A DNA stretch of 64,000 nucleotides, taken from Linanthus parryae. Lineage: Eukaryota; Streptophyta; Magnoliopsida; Ericales; Polemoniaceae. Made by a program: the position numbers and the translations under genes. Numbering within the stretch: position 1 is the first letter of the stretch; each line of letters starts with the position of its first letter. Location of the stretch: NCBI GenBank assembly GCA_023055425.1, contig JALGPY010000033.1, forward strand, positions 3,032,908-3,096,907, given 5' to 3'. The notes under the pieces were generated by a model that was given only the letters and a program-made list of their open reading frames with translations, did not search any database and was not told where the DNA came from. Below, piece by piece: positions 11,390 through 24,600 of the stretch.

Positions 11390-14300
11390 GTCTCCCACTT
11401 GCACTAGAGTCAATCTCCTACATCATATGCCTATTGATCTAGCGCGGCCCTCCACGCTTACACTGCGCAGGGGCGAGACATATGCTGGTACCTTGCAAAT
11501 ATTCACATCTCCTCCATCAACAATTTGATTGAGATTGAATATTCTGAATAAATGCATCTTATGCATTAATTTACTCAGTCCTCTATGTTTAGAATCAGTG
11601 ATTGAATCTTGCCTGGAACCTTTCCAGCTCACAGTCGCTCCCACTAAGGCAAAACTCAAAACTTGACTTATAATCTGAAATCTTCTTTGTCAGATTTGAA
11701 GTTCGCATCACTGTAACCCCTTACAGCAAACTCTTCATATTATCTATTTATCAATAATTCATCCTTAGTGCTTCTCAAGTACTAAAGGATAATCTTGATA
11801 ATTAATCCCGTGACTCTCACCCGGATTTGACTGGTATCTTTGTGTCATACCATATGACACGTCTGGCCTAGTACATCTCATGGCGTATCTCGTGAATCTA
11901 ATTCATACGGTCCATTCCCAATCTTATTGGTAAGACAATTAGCCTTCCAAAGACTAATTCCATGTGACATGGGTAAGAATCAATATTCTTTTCACGTTGA
12001 ACCATTTCAACACCTTTGTCAATTTATGTACTATGACCTAAGCTACACAACCATCTTGATCTACCTCGATAGATCTTCACAAGTTGCTTTGCTTAGGTCT
12101 ACCATTAGAAAGTCAACTCCCTAGTCAATCTACGTAAGACTGCCAAGTAGGGGCAACATTCCCAATGATTAAGTATGTCTCTACATACACGACCAGAAAA
12201 ATAACTGTGCTCCCACTAACCTTCTTGTAAACACAAGTCTCATCTTCAATTTTGATGGAACCAAACTCCTTTGATTACATCATCCATTTGAAGAGTCCAA
12301 CTCCTAGAAGCTTGATCCAATCTATAAATAGATTGCTACAAGCAAGATGCGAATGGATTTAAGCATCACAATTGGGGAAAGATTTCGTCATAGTCTATAC
12401 TATGAACTCACATGAAATCCCTTTCCTACCAATTTTCCCTTAAAGGTAATCATATTACCATCCATGTTGGTTTCCTCATAACCCACTTGCACCCTATGGG
12501 TCCTACCCTTTAGGTGGTTCCACCAAAGTCTATACTTTGTTGGTATACATGGATTCCATATCGTATCTCATGGCTCCAAGCCATTTCTGAGAGTATGGCC
12601 ACACGTGGCCATCTCATAGGTTGTAGGCTCATCTCTATGAGCAATATATCAGGGGTTATGAGAAATCCTTATTTCTCTAGTCCCTTGACATATCCTACCT
12701 GACCTACGAGGTTCTTGTGTTATTTGAGTAGGTTGCTCCACAACACCTTGTGATCCTGCTCATGTTCCATCAAACGGATCAATGTTCTATTGTGGTTCTT
12801 GAACTCCTTCAAGTTCTACTGCCCTCCCACTGTTTCTCTTAGAGACAATCTCTACCTAGAAACACTGTAGTTCGAGTAACAAACAGTTTTGTTCTCGATT
12901 AGGTTGTAGAAATAATATCCTTTTCAGAATATTCCACAAAACATTTATCCGACTTGGGTCCAAGTTTATTTGTAAACTCTTTTACATAAACTTCATAACC
13001 CCAAATCCTTATGAATGACATAGTAGGACACTTCCTAGTCCATATCTCATATGGTGTTATTCACAATCCGTTTTGATGGAACAAGGTTAAGGGCGAAATT
13101 TGCTGTAATTAGAACATAGCCCCAAAAAGTATACTGGAAGTTCTGTTTGACTCATCTTGGACCAAACCGTGTCCTACAAGGTCCGAACTCTCCTCTTAGA
13201 CACGTCATACCCATGTGGCGTGCTAAGTGGAGCGAGTTTTGGATCATATCCAATACTCCCATAGATTCTTGTCAAACTTCTTGGCTCAAGTATTTTCTCC
13301 TACGATTTAATCGTAGAGTCTAAATGCTTTTGCCAAGTTGGTTCTCTACTTCATTCCTGAATACTTTGAACAATTCAAAGGATTCTGATTTGTTTCTTCC
13401 TAAGATACACAAATCCATATTTACCTGATCCCATCAGTAAATATGATGAAGTACTGAAAACCATCTTTAGAATTTGTGCTTAGTGGCCTTCATACATCAA
13501 TATGTATGATTCCCAAAAGATCATATCTTTGCCTAATAAGTCTAACATGTCTCATATGATTCAATAATCAAATGAGTCCCAGAAATCCATCCTCATGGAG
13601 TTCTAGATATGTATCTTTTATTTGTAGGGCCTAAACGTTAATGCTAAAGATAATTGAAGTTCATATCATTATATGCAAACCTCTAGGTATTAATGTTATA
13701 GATGAAATTATCATGATCATGGATATAGAATCCACTTAGACAAATTGCATTACAATAATGCATACCATAAAAATGGAACAACATTTGTCCTTTATTATGA
13801 TAAGGAGCTTTCTTGTCCAAACAAGAAACTATGATAATGGTCCTACTCATAGCTAGGACATTATCGCTTTTGTCTAATTCATGAACAATTTCTTAAAGGT
13901 AGAAATAATCCCCTACGGCTTTTCAGCAACCCTTTGCTTCATAGCCCCAAGTGTAGGATTATTTCTTCCTTATCCAATTGTCTTCGTCTCTTGAGATCCT
14001 CCACATTTCAATAAATGTGAGATCCTCATTTAGTATCATATAATCTTGATGATGAGATAGACACATTGAATTTTATAACAATATACCCAAATCGGAATTC
14101 ATAATTCCTTTATTATTTACTTCCATGTACTTTGGGTAGTCTCTCTTCCTCTACACCACCTATGGGACTTCGAGGCAACTTGGTTTTAGCAACAGGCTTG
14201 CTTTATACCCATGGGGTCGGCGCAAACCATTTGCCCTTACCCATGCTGTTAACCATTAACAGCTTTGCCCATGCCCATTATTAGTGTTTTGTTTAGTGAT

Positions 14301-16468
14301 TTTTCAATCGTATTGAATAAATCAACTTTAAAACAAAGCTATAATTGCATCCAATGCAATTCTTGGTCCACTTGGGTGAATAACCGTTTATTCTTTATCT
14401 ATCTCATAGATAATGCATATTCACTAATGTTTCAATCATATTGATTTAGTATATTTGCATAACCCAAAGTAGAGCAACACTTCAAACCTTTCATGCCTAG
14501 CTCCATAGTTTGAAAGAGCTTCTTTCAATGTATGATCACATCATACTTTTCTCCATGTCTCTCTTCTTGCTTCCAAAGCTCAGAGCTCATGGCAGCTAGC
14601 ATGAGGCAAGTCATAACCAAAGAACCATTCTTTGGTGTTCCTTCCATAGGTTTTAGTGTGTTTTGGTAGTTTGTAGGAAGAGAGCTTTATGTTCTACTAT
14701 TTACAACAATTTCCTTTTATTTGAGAACAATTCTCAGTTTTATACCAGTCTAGGAAATAGATAGAGTCGTGTTTTTATTTGTTTAATGCCATGGGTATTC
14801 AACATAATAGGAATATGCAAAGTTTGTGACGTATAACTATATTCAACAAGGATTTAAATTGTCAAATATAGCTCCCACTATTTTTCTACGGATTAATAAC
14901 CCTCAAGATATTAATGCGGAAAATATCCTTATATTTTCTAGTGGGCCAAGATCCATGTTTCATCTCCTTATGAGCTTGCTTTGGCAAGTCACCCATAATT
15001 TGACTACTTTAGGTAGGAACAATTCCAATTGCATCCCTTATGCAACTCTTGGTTCAATTGGGCAAATAACTCCTTATTTATCCATCCATATGGATAATCC
15101 CAATTGATTGCCTCTAGGTTTCTTAATCAAATTAATAGCCTAGTTGTGTTCAACCTCTTATTTAAACAATTGCACATTGTTACGTGCCATCGCATTCCAT
15201 CATTATGAACCAAGTCGCCATGCTTTGGCACGCACGAACTTGATAAATAATGATGATTATGAGTGTTTAAATAACGAGAAGGCAAGAACACAATATTTAA
15301 ATTTTGAGGGATTTTGAATTCAATTTTAATTGTTTTTGTTGATCAATATCAACTAATCTATCTATTTGAGTTTGGGCACAACTCCAAATAATAGATCCGG
15401 GTTGTCTAATTATCTTATTATCCTAATTGCATGCATCATCCATACACCAACCACAAAATAATAAGACAATAAAGTAAACAACCACAAAACAGAAATTAAA
15501 CGTGATGTGGATATGGCCTTTTCTAGACTAAGATAATTCCAAGCCAATGGAATTATCTATGAACCCTAAAGCAAACACATCTCCATGCGTCATGATCTTT
15601 TGGTCCATCCTTCATAGTCTTATGGAATGCTCCATGCTCCATGCTCCATCTTTTGTGGCTCCTTTGGCTTTGGGCTTCTTTTCTTCAATCTTGGCTAACA
15701 ATCTACTTTTATCTAGCACTAGCTAACTTCTATACTAAATAAAATCAATCTCACAAGTTGAGAAAAAAATGGCACGCAGGCCATAAAACCCTAATTAATT
15801 ATTACAATTAATTGATCAGCTCGCAGGCCGTAAAACCAAACCACAAAATTAAACATCCACATCAAATCACATCCTAAGGCCATATCCAATCACCATGCAA
15901 ATTGCACATAAACAGTTAAAATCCAATTTTAACGCGCTTGGTCAATTTTAATTGATTTTAGGATATTCTAGGGTTAAAACGGTCAATGGGCCCAACAATC
16001 CAATTGCCCGGGCCCAAAAAGGTGAACCGCAAGGCCCTAGGGCCGGCCCGGCCCCTAGCCCACGCGGCTAGGCCGCGGGCTAGGGCTGCCCCGGTCCCTA
16101 GGGCGGCCTTGCTTGGGCGGCAAGCAAGGAGGGGCGGTCCCCTAGGGGGGCCGAACCTCCTTTGGGAGTTGTTTCCAAAACAACTCCCTTGCTTGGTGCC
16201 CAAGTTTGGTTGTTTCCTTGTATGGAAAGAACTCCTTCTTCCCCAAGGATGCCCAAACCCTAGATCTAAGATCCTAAAATTTCTCAAACTCACCAATTCA
16301 TGCATCCAATGCAAAAATTAGATCTTGTTATGATAGATTATTGACAAATTGCATCCCATGCTTGATTTGTCTTGTTTTACGCGATAAACAAACAATTTAA
16401 GGTGTAAAACAACTAAAACGTAACACATAAACCACGTTTATGCTCTACGACCTGTGGCTCTGATACCA
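11390..16468 (-). pseudogene. Degenerate gag-pol of copia-type copy 1, with PPT and PBS
   Basis: Read on the minus strand from the PBS (TGGTATCAGAGCC, 16468-16456), remnants appear in copia order: a leader with the CTTGC hairpin (14975-14988), gag and integrase traces, RT traces around 12520-12120, and RNase H near 11660-11423 (VSWKG...IVDGGDVNICKVP). The RT catalytic motif reads VYVETYLI instead of YVDD (about 12168-12190), caused by a one-base loss and a nearby gain. The catalytic part of RNase H is deleted. No ORF of useful length remains. The same lesions occur in copy 2. Confidence 0.85.
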
Positions 16469-16469
16469 C

Positions 16470-18031
16470 TGTAGGGTTTTGATTCATGGATTGCACAACG
16501 GAAGCATAATCAAACATAAACCATGCAAAACCCTCCAAGGATCACAAGTCAAGAGACATAACGATGGTAAGGGTTAGAAATCATAAACACACCTTTGGGT
16601 TCTCCTTGATGACTTCAAACGCGAATAGTGTCACGTCTCTACGGTTGATCCACGCCTAGAGGTGAGATCTAGACCCTCCAAATCCATGTGCTAGCTAGGA
16701 AGAATGGAGGAGGAAGAAGGAATCGCCAACAATGGAGTGCCAAGAGGTGGGGCGGCTCCTTTAGGCCGACGGGTAGGGGGCGGCAATCCCTAAGGGGGTT
16801 CGGCCCTCTATGGGACTTGCTCTCTCCTTGCTTTGTTCTCTCCTTTCTTCTATCAAATAGATGGGTGGGTGTGTAGAGAGAAAAATAAGCTAGGAGTGTT
16901 CTTTATATAGTCCAACAACTCCTTGTCCTACTACATAAAGAACCCCTCATAATCCTACTCAAGTTCGGATTAGTCCCTTTTGCAAAATAGTCCTTATCAT
17001 GTCAATACATGGATTAGTTCTATTTGCAAATTAATCCTAATCATGTCCCTACATGAATTAGGCCACCTTGGCAAATCCTAATCATGTCTATACATGGATT
17101 AGTCCAACTTGCATATTAGTCCTACTAAGTTAGCAAGTTGTTGCGATTTGATCCTTCTAATTAATTAATCATATTAATTAATTATTTCCCATGTCTAGTT
17201 CACCCCTATATGGCGTGTGACCCCATAGGTTCTATTTAGTTGGTAGTAACAATTTACTAATATGGAGCGGCCTCTAGCAAGACATCCATTCTAGCCAACA
17301 AATAGAATAGTCATCATGACAAACCTTGTGCAAGTAATTGTCTCATCCCTTTGTCCCAATATCCGGATTGGACACGAGACATACAAGTCACACTCGTATA
17401 TCCAATCCATTGTTTCTCGATCCATGGGAATAGCCTTATTCGTGCAAATAACATCAATATCCCATATTGATTTATTTGAGTCTGGCCAGACATTCTATAA
17501 GCACTATCCCTCGAGTGGCCTAGGATATTTGCTCCCGTTATGTGGGAGGGACAAATTCTATCTACGTCCACTACGATCTCTAAGCTTGCTTCTTATTGTA
17601 TCCAGTACACGCCTTTATAACTACCCAGTTACGGTGTAGCGTTTAACGCTACCAAGATCACAATAATCCACAACTAGAATATCTAGTGACCTCAAGTCTA
17701 AGGATGACAATACCATTGCACCGCGAGAAGCGCTTGTGACTTAACATAACATGTATGTAGCCTTCTCGGAGATGGGTCAATCCAGTATGCCATTACTCCT
17801 AATGCATACCCATGTGTTGGATCATGATATCTCCATATCAATCCAACCCCATACTAGTCTATAGATGATTGTCCCATTAATCATTATAATTGACTAGGGA
17901 TATTTAAGAATATAACACTTATATTCTAAGGACTTCATTCATGTTAACATATCTCCATATCGATAACATAATGAATCGTAAATCCATAAATGTCACAATT
18001 AATTGATTGCCTCTAGGGCACAATTCCAACA
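16470..18031 (-). repeat. 5' LTR of nested copia-type copy 1
   Basis: 1562 bp, PBS-proximal, followed by target duplication CATAG at 18032-18036. It is the 5' LTR because the PBS lies one base from its left edge. Confidence 0.96.
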
Positions 18032-18036
18032 CATAG

Positions 18037-19620
18037 ATGATGAGCCTGCGACCTAGGGAGAGGCCATGAAAGGCCCAGACTCTAAGAAGTGGCTAGAATC
18101 CATGAGATCCGAAATGGATTCCATGTACACCAACAAAGTATGGACTTTGGTGGAACCACCCGAAGGGGCTCGACCCATGGGGTGCAAGTGGGTCTTCAAG
18201 AAGAAGACCGACATGGATGTAAAGGTAATTGCCTATAAGGGGCGATTGGTAGCCAAAGGGTATAGACAGATTCATGGTATTGACTATGATGAGACCTTTG
18301 CCCCAGTCGCCATGACTAAATCCGTTCGAATCCGACTTGCTATTGCAGCATACTACGTCTATGAGATTTGGCAAATGGATGTCAAAACAGCGTTCCTTTA
18401 TGGGAACCTCCTAGAGGATGTGTACCTGACACAACTGGAGGGTTTTGAGGATCAAGAGAATGCCAATAAAGTCTTTAAGATGCAAAGATCCATTTATGGA
18501 TTAAAGCAAGCTTCTAGGAGTTGGAATTGACGTTTTGATGATGCAGTCAAAGAATTTGGCTTCATCAAGAACGAAGATGAGCCTTGTGTTTACAATAAGG
18601 TTAGTGGGAGCTCTGTAGTATTTCTGGTCTTGTATGTGGATGACATACTAATCATTGGCAATGATATTCCTCCTTTGCAATCTGTTACAGATTGGCTAGG
18701 AAAGTGATTTGCAATGAAGGACTTGGGAGATGCAGCCTATATACTTTGTATAAAGATCCATAGGCATAGATCTAGAAGGTTTCTCGGCCTAAGTCAAAGT
18801 ACATATATAGACAAGGTGTTGAAAAGGTTCAACATGCAAGATTCCAAGAATGGATTCTTGCCCATGTCGCATGGAGTCACTCTTTCTAAGAATGACTGTC
18901 CCTCCAATGAGATTGAGAAGGACCGCATGAGTAAGATACCCTATGCTTCGGCCATAGGATCCATCATGTACGCCATGTTATGTACTAGACCAGACGTATC
19001 ATACGCGTTGAGTATGGTGAGAAGATACCAGTACAATCCGGGTGAGAGTCACTGGATTGCTGTCAAGAACATCCTGAAGTACTTGAGAAGAACTAAGGAT
19101 GTGTTCTTGATATTTGGAGGTAAGGAAGAGCTAAGTGTAAAGGGTTACACTGATGCAAGCTTCCAAATCGACAAAGATGATTACAGATCGAAGTCTGGAT
19201 ACGTGTTTTGCCTGAATGGAGGAGCTGTGAGCTGGAAGAGTTCCAAGCAAGGGACAGTTGCTGATTCTACAACGGAAGCTGAGTACATTGCTGCTGCGGA
19301 AGTAGCAAAAGAGGCAGTTTGGATAAAGAAGTTTATCACTGAGCTCGGTGTGGTCCCTAGCATTGTGGATCCCATAGAGTTGTACTGTGACAACTCTGGG
19401 GCGATCGCACAGGCCAAGGAACCAAGATCACAGCAGAAATCAAAGCATGTACTTAGGAGATTCCATCTTATTCGTGATATGATCAATCGAGGAGATGTGA
19501 AGATGTGCAAGATTCCAACGGATGGCAATGTTTCAGATCGCTCACGAAACCTCTTGCGCAGCGAAAGCATGAAGTGCACGCCAGATCTATAGGCATACGA
19601 AATGCGCTAGATTGGATCTA
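18037..19620 (+). pseudogene. copia reverse transcriptase-RNase H, broken
   Basis: This is the continuation of the host copia pol after the nested element. RT motifs are well kept: VWTLVEPPEG, GCKWVFKKK, YKGRLVAKGY, QMDVKTAFLYG, and the catalytic YVDDILIIGN (about 18632-18655). RNase H shows GYTDASF, STTEAEYIA and the LYCDNSGAI motif. In-frame stops are at about 18052, 18528-18530 and 18705-18707. A one-base loss near 19539 shifts the frame just before the end; read in the shifted frame it continues to a stop at 19618-19620. Least damaged of the copia domains. Confidence 0.92.
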
Positions 19621-19635
19621 GTGCAAGTGGGAGAC
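19620..19635 (+). other. Polypurine tract of the copia element
   Basis: AGTGCAAGTGGGAGAC sits immediately before the 3' LTR start TGTTGG. The same tract is found, inverted, beside the 3' LTRs of both nested copia-type copies. Confidence 0.88.
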
Positions 19636-20335
19636 TGTTGGAATAGATGCCCTAGAGGCAATTGTAGATTTAGTATGAACATTGTTTTGGCTAGAATATT
19701 CATTTATTATAAATTGTGATATGTAATATAATGAAGTCCTTAGATAAAATGTGCAGTTTATCTTAAATATCCCAAGTCCACTATATTGATTAATAGGACG
19801 ATCAAATATAGACTAGTATGTGGGTAGATTGATATGGAGATATCAAGTCTAACACATCGGTATGCATTAGGAGTAATGGCATACTAGATTGACCAACAAC
19901 GAAAAGGATACATTAGATTCTGTCAAGTCACAATCGCTTTTCGTAGTGCTAATATATTTGCAATCCTTAGACTTGAAGTCACTAGATGCTCTAGTTTTGG
20001 AATATTGCGCTTTGATGTTATCAAACGTTACACCGTAACTGGGTAAACATAAAGATAGCTATCGGGTGTGATAGGAAGCAAGCTTAGAGATCGTAGTGAT
20101 ATAGATAGGATTTGTCCCTCCCACATAATGGGGGTAAATATCCACATCCACTCGAGGGATGAGGCTTATTGAATGTCTGGCCCGACTCAGATAAATCAAT
20201 ATGGAGATATTGATGTTATCTGCAAGCATAAGCATATTCCCAGGATCGAGGAACTATGGATTGGATATACGAGTGTGACTATTCATGTCTCCTTTACAAT
20301 CCAGATATGGAGAAAAAGGAATAGTGCAATATAAC
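19636..20335 (+). repeat. Copia 3' LTR, first part
   Basis: It starts TGTTGGAATAGATGCCCTAG and is interrupted at 20335 by the Tat element, with target duplication ATAAC at 20331-20335. It resumes at 35586. The combined length of both parts is 1427 bp. Confidence 0.92.
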
Positions 20336-20960
20336 TGTGCACAAGAGATTCCGGCGGGGAGACCTCCGTGTGCACCATGTGCAGTGGATCAAGGATCGCA
20401 CAGGAAGAGTGGGGTTGTGTGTAGGTAGAGAGCAAGTCAGTAGTAATGTCTGAGAGAGAGACAGAGGTTTGGCAGAGCTTCCGCGTATGGCAGTGTGTCC
20501 TCCCTTTGTATGGAAAGGTTAACGATATATATACTGGAGAACATGACCGTTGTAGTGTGGTTAATGCGCCCATTAATGGCGGCTTAATTAGCTTAACCAT
20601 AACGGCACGTTCGTCCGAGTAAATAGGAACCGTTAGAGCACGTGGTGCGCGAATACCGGAACCGTTACGAGGTTGACCGGGTTTGACCGGATTGACCGGG
20701 TCTAGGGAGCTCGTGCCATAGATCTCTCAAAACAGTTACTAAAGGTCGCGTGCGGGCTTGGCTCGCACGCGACAGGGCTTACTCTAGCCTCCAAACCACT
20801 AAGTCCCTACAGGTCCCGTGCAGTGGTATGCGAGGGCTCTGTCTCGCAGCCCCCACATGGATCAGCTCGGCTGGTGATCCAGTGTGTATGGAGCAAAATA
20901 TGGTGTGCTGGATGGCTGCCACGTGGCCAAGATCTGTCATGTCAGAAAGCAGTATCTACA
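20336..20960 (-). repeat. 3' LTR of the Tat element
   Basis: 625 bp; on the minus strand it runs TGTAGATACTG ... CTTGTGCACA. It carries the same promoter-like elements as the 5' LTR: TATATATA near 20524-20533 and three TTGACC boxes at 20673, 20683 and 20692. It lies directly upstream of the plus-strand PMD gene, so it might also influence that transcription. Confidence 0.96.
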
Positions 20961-20974
20961 TTAGCCCCCTTTCT
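20961..20974 (-). other. Polypurine tract of the Tat element
   Basis: The minus strand reads AGAAAGGGGGCTAA directly before the 3' LTR start TGTAGATAC. Confidence 0.85.
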
Positions 20975-21648
20975 GCGCGTGAAGACTCATAGCCGTATAG
21001 ACTTCCATGCGCGGAAACCAACATACGAGTCGCCGCCACGCACCAATTCAAATACGGGTAAGTTCAGCCCCCGTGCGTGTCATTATGACCTAAAACCCCT
21101 AGAGTCGTGCCGTCTGACCTTTAGGGTTTTAGGCGTGACGTCAGCTTGTCCTGTGATTGCGCGATTCGACGGTGACGGTTGCGATTCGACTATCGAAAGG
21201 ACGCAACCCTTCATTGTTTTGGATAAATACCTTGTATCCCCCATTATTGCAAAGCATCACTTCTTTCTCTTAAAGTGAATGGTACCCGGAGATCTTCGAG
21301 AGCAGATCCAGATAATCAATCACCAGTTCAGAACTGCAAATCGTATTCTTCAATTGTGCATATCCAAGCAGGCTTCAAGAAAACAAGGTTGGCCTTGTTT
21401 ACTTTTGATTTAAGATACCAGTGTTCGCCTTGAACTGCGTTGAATCTGTAAACCCATGAAATTTGTGAAGAGGCTTTGATCTTTGAACCTGCTTCCTTTT
21501 AATCTTTCAACAATATTGGATCTTGCAACTCCCCAATTTCTGAAATCGATACCGGAACTGTTCGTCTTCCTTTGCATAGATCTTGAATTCCAAAATTCAA
21601 ACTGAAGTGTGGTATTTCTCCCCCCTTTTTTCTTGCTCTTTCGCAGGA
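20975..21648 (+). promoter_or_regulatory. Upstream region of the antisense PMD gene
   Basis: 674 bp between the PPT and the PMD start codon. It contains a repeated GCGATTCGAC (about 21159 and 21181), a weak TATA-like GGATAAATAC (about 21221) and, just before the ATG, a pyrimidine-rich stretch ending TTTCGCAG (21640-21646) that looks like a 3' splice site. The gene may therefore have an intron in its 5' untranslated region. Only the location is sure; the promoter assignment is inference. Confidence 0.4.
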
Positions 21649-24600
21649 ATGGCCAAGACAAGAGTAACCAGACCCGTCAAGGAAGATGAAGAGATACCCG
21701 ACCTTCCGCAGGCCTTGTGGCGAAAAGCCCCCTTTTTAGGCGGCAAAGATTTCTACCATGCGAGGGTAAAGGCGAAGAGGATGCCTGATCCTGTTCCTGT
21801 TGAGCGATTGCTAACGCTGACTCGCCCAGTTAACTCAGCCCTGCTCGAGTTGGTTGGTTCCGAGGATGTAGTTCGATTGGGGATCGAGAACGGGCACTTC
21901 CCATATACTGCGATTTCTACTCAGGCGTTCGTCCAGAAATTGGACTATATGGATGAGTGGATTGACCACGTGTTGGATCATCAAGCCGAGACTCTTAATG
22001 AAGCCGGCGTATACTTTGCTATCCATGCTATGAAGGGTGCTGCCGTGAAGTTGGATCAGTCCATGCTTCTAGACCTTCTATCCTGTTACTCGCCTGCGAC
22101 TCATACGTTCCATTTTGCTGAGTTCGAGGCTGCCCCGACACTCGAGGACGTTCAAATGCTGTACGAGCTTTCCCCCATGGGCGAGGTGGACCCTCTGAGT
22201 CCCTTGAGGACATCTGCGGAGATTGCCTTGTACACGCAGATGGAGGAATGCCTAGCAGAGGTGAAGAAAATTTCCACTCGGTGGACTACTACGAAGCCTC
22301 TTCCGAACTGGCAGTTGGTCGATACGTCTGCGAAGAATACCTGGAACAAATGGTTGCAATACTTCTTCCGAGACTATGCGAACAGCAGCATCACTAAGAA
22401 ACTTCTGAGTGAGGACCAAGAGGGCGAAAATTACGTAGAGGGCAAGGGTTATCACCTGACCCTTTGTGCTTTTCTCTGTGCCTGGCTGTCGAGGTACTTG
22501 ATTGATGGTCACCCCCATGACGGAGTCTTCTACCATGTGTTGCCACTTGCTGTGAGGCTCGCTCTTGGCCAGAGGGTCGCACTCGGACCCTTGGTCTTGG
22601 GCACGCTGTACTATAGGCTTGATCAGCTGGTTCTGGCTATGAGGGAGTCGCGTGGCCGCCTCGATGTGCTGACTTTCGTCAATATTTCCTTTTTGACAAT
22701 GTGGGTTTTCGAGCGCTGGCCGTCTTATGCTCCAACTGCTCTCCAACTTGATAAGTGGTGTCCCCCGGGCGAGACAGAAGCACGCAACAGCGGAAGAGCT
22801 GCGAGATGGTTCGGAACAGGCAACACCAAGTGCGTTTGGGGTTTGGTATGCGACAAACGGAAGGAGTTTACTGCCAGGCCCTATGCCACGCGCATTGAGA
22901 ATGTGCGTTGGTTCCCAAAGCTGTACCCCTCTAAAGGCATGGTCTTTTCAGAAGAGCTTCTCTTTGAAGGGAGACCTCATTTTCATGAGCGCTACCGCGA
23001 GTTCTTTTGCTGGTGTCTGCGAGGTTCCCTTCCTGCCCTTGCAGAGCATATTCGTGAGCTCGCGCCGAAGTATGAAAAGCTTACCGTGGACGTTGACCCT
23101 ACTCGAGTCTCTCCTCAGTTTGGATTTGATGCGGTGGCCCCATCAATCTGGCCCCAGTCCATTGTCAGAGGATGCTACAAGCGCTTGCTAACAAAGGAGT
23201 GCAAGACGGTTTTTATGAACAACCTTCCTTTTGAGCAGCCTGCGGGAACCCGCGAGGGTGGTTGTTCCCAGAACTGGCTCGCATACTTGGTTGCCCAGCA
23301 AACGAGGATTGAGACGGAGTCGGCCGCGCAGCCAGGTAGATCTCCTTTTATTAAAAGGAACTCTTTTCCGTTTCGCCCTACTTGCAGTCTGAGCGAGTCT
23401 GAGTATGGTTGTTACTCACTGTGGGATCGGGAGAACCATTTGTGCCTTGATGTCATTCTGAAGGAGCAAGTTGCCGCAATTAAGAAGGGCGATACGCATG
23501 TCGCCAGATATAGCAAGGCATTTGCGGAGGTAAGCGGTTTCTCCACATGCATTTAAGCTTCTTGATTTCCTTATGCTGACATCTTTACTCTGTACGGTTG
23601 TAGTGTCATGTGCGGCGATTCGCATCTGGCGATCGCTCCAAGTCATTGGTCAACGCCATCGTTGCCACCAGGAGAGAAGGGCAGTCGTTCCGGCTATCGT
23701 GGAGGATGGAACCTGAGCTCGAAATGAAGATTCGCGCGGTCATGAATGCTTTTGCTGACTCGCTGATAGACAATCCTCCGGCTCCGTCTCCTCGTGGAGA
23801 TGACCCGTCTCCTCCAGCGACTGCGGCGCCAAGAGTGAAGAGACCTAGGCAAAAGGGAATCACGATTTCTTCCCCTAGGAATGCCCCAGCTTCTCCCCCA
23901 GTGAGGTCCCTTTCTATCAAGGACAAAGGCAAAGGTCGCATGCCCAGCAAAGTGCGGAAAGATCTCGCAGTTGAGACCTTTGTTCCATTCAATCAAGAGG
24001 AAGAAGAAGAGAAGGGGGAGCCCCAAGCGAGTGATGAAGAAGAAGTAACAGTTGTGATGCATGAGGAAGAATCAGGAGGTACCTCCGTCGCATTTCCTTT
24101 CCCGTTATCGTAACTTCTTTGCACTTCTTTTCTTTAAACCAATTGGGTATTCGCAGATGATGATGAAACCATTGGTGGCCTTGTGGCCAAGAGACAAAAG
24201 AGGGATGCCCATTCTGGCATTTCAGATGAGCCCATAAGCGAGGACGTTCTTGCTGAGTCCCGGAAGACAGCCGCGGAAGCTGCTGAAAGAAGAAGGCGGC
24301 GAGAGGAAGAGGAGCTCGAGCGTGTGAAACAGCGGAGCCTTGAAGAGCAGCATGTTGACGACTTAGTGCGTCCAGTTGGCGAGGAAGACGAGCTTCCCGA
24401 AGAAGTGGCTCCTCATGCGGAAGAGGAAGATGAGGTTCCCGGAGAGGATGCAGCGGCCTTGGAGCAAGTCCAAGCAGACTTCGAAGAGATCGCAGGTGGC
24501 GATAAAGGTGAGATCTTTAATCTCGCAGTGACTTATAGAGATGTTATTGTGGGTGAGTTAAAGCATGGTGTGTCAAAGGCTGACATTCGCCGTTGGTTAG

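Larger units (their letters stand above)
9828..18031 (-). mobile_element. Nested copia-type element, copy 1 (minus strand, non-autonomous)
   Basis: It is flanked by a perfect 5-bp target duplication CATAG (9823-9827 and 18032-18036), with two 1562-bp LTRs starting TGTTGGAATT and ending CCCTACA on the minus strand. PBS (16456-16468) and PPT (11390-11405) are in place. I noticed a single mismatch between the LTRs (near 10664/17306), so insertion is very recent. The 5.1-kb internal region is co-linear with copia gag-pol but riddled with stops and indels. It therefore cannot have made its own proteins, yet it inserted recently. A second copy is at 42589-50737. Confidence 0.95.

Noticed and set aside
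22252..22746. 164-codon minus-strand ORF
   Set aside because: Shadow of PMD exon 1, which has a recognisable domain on the plus strand.
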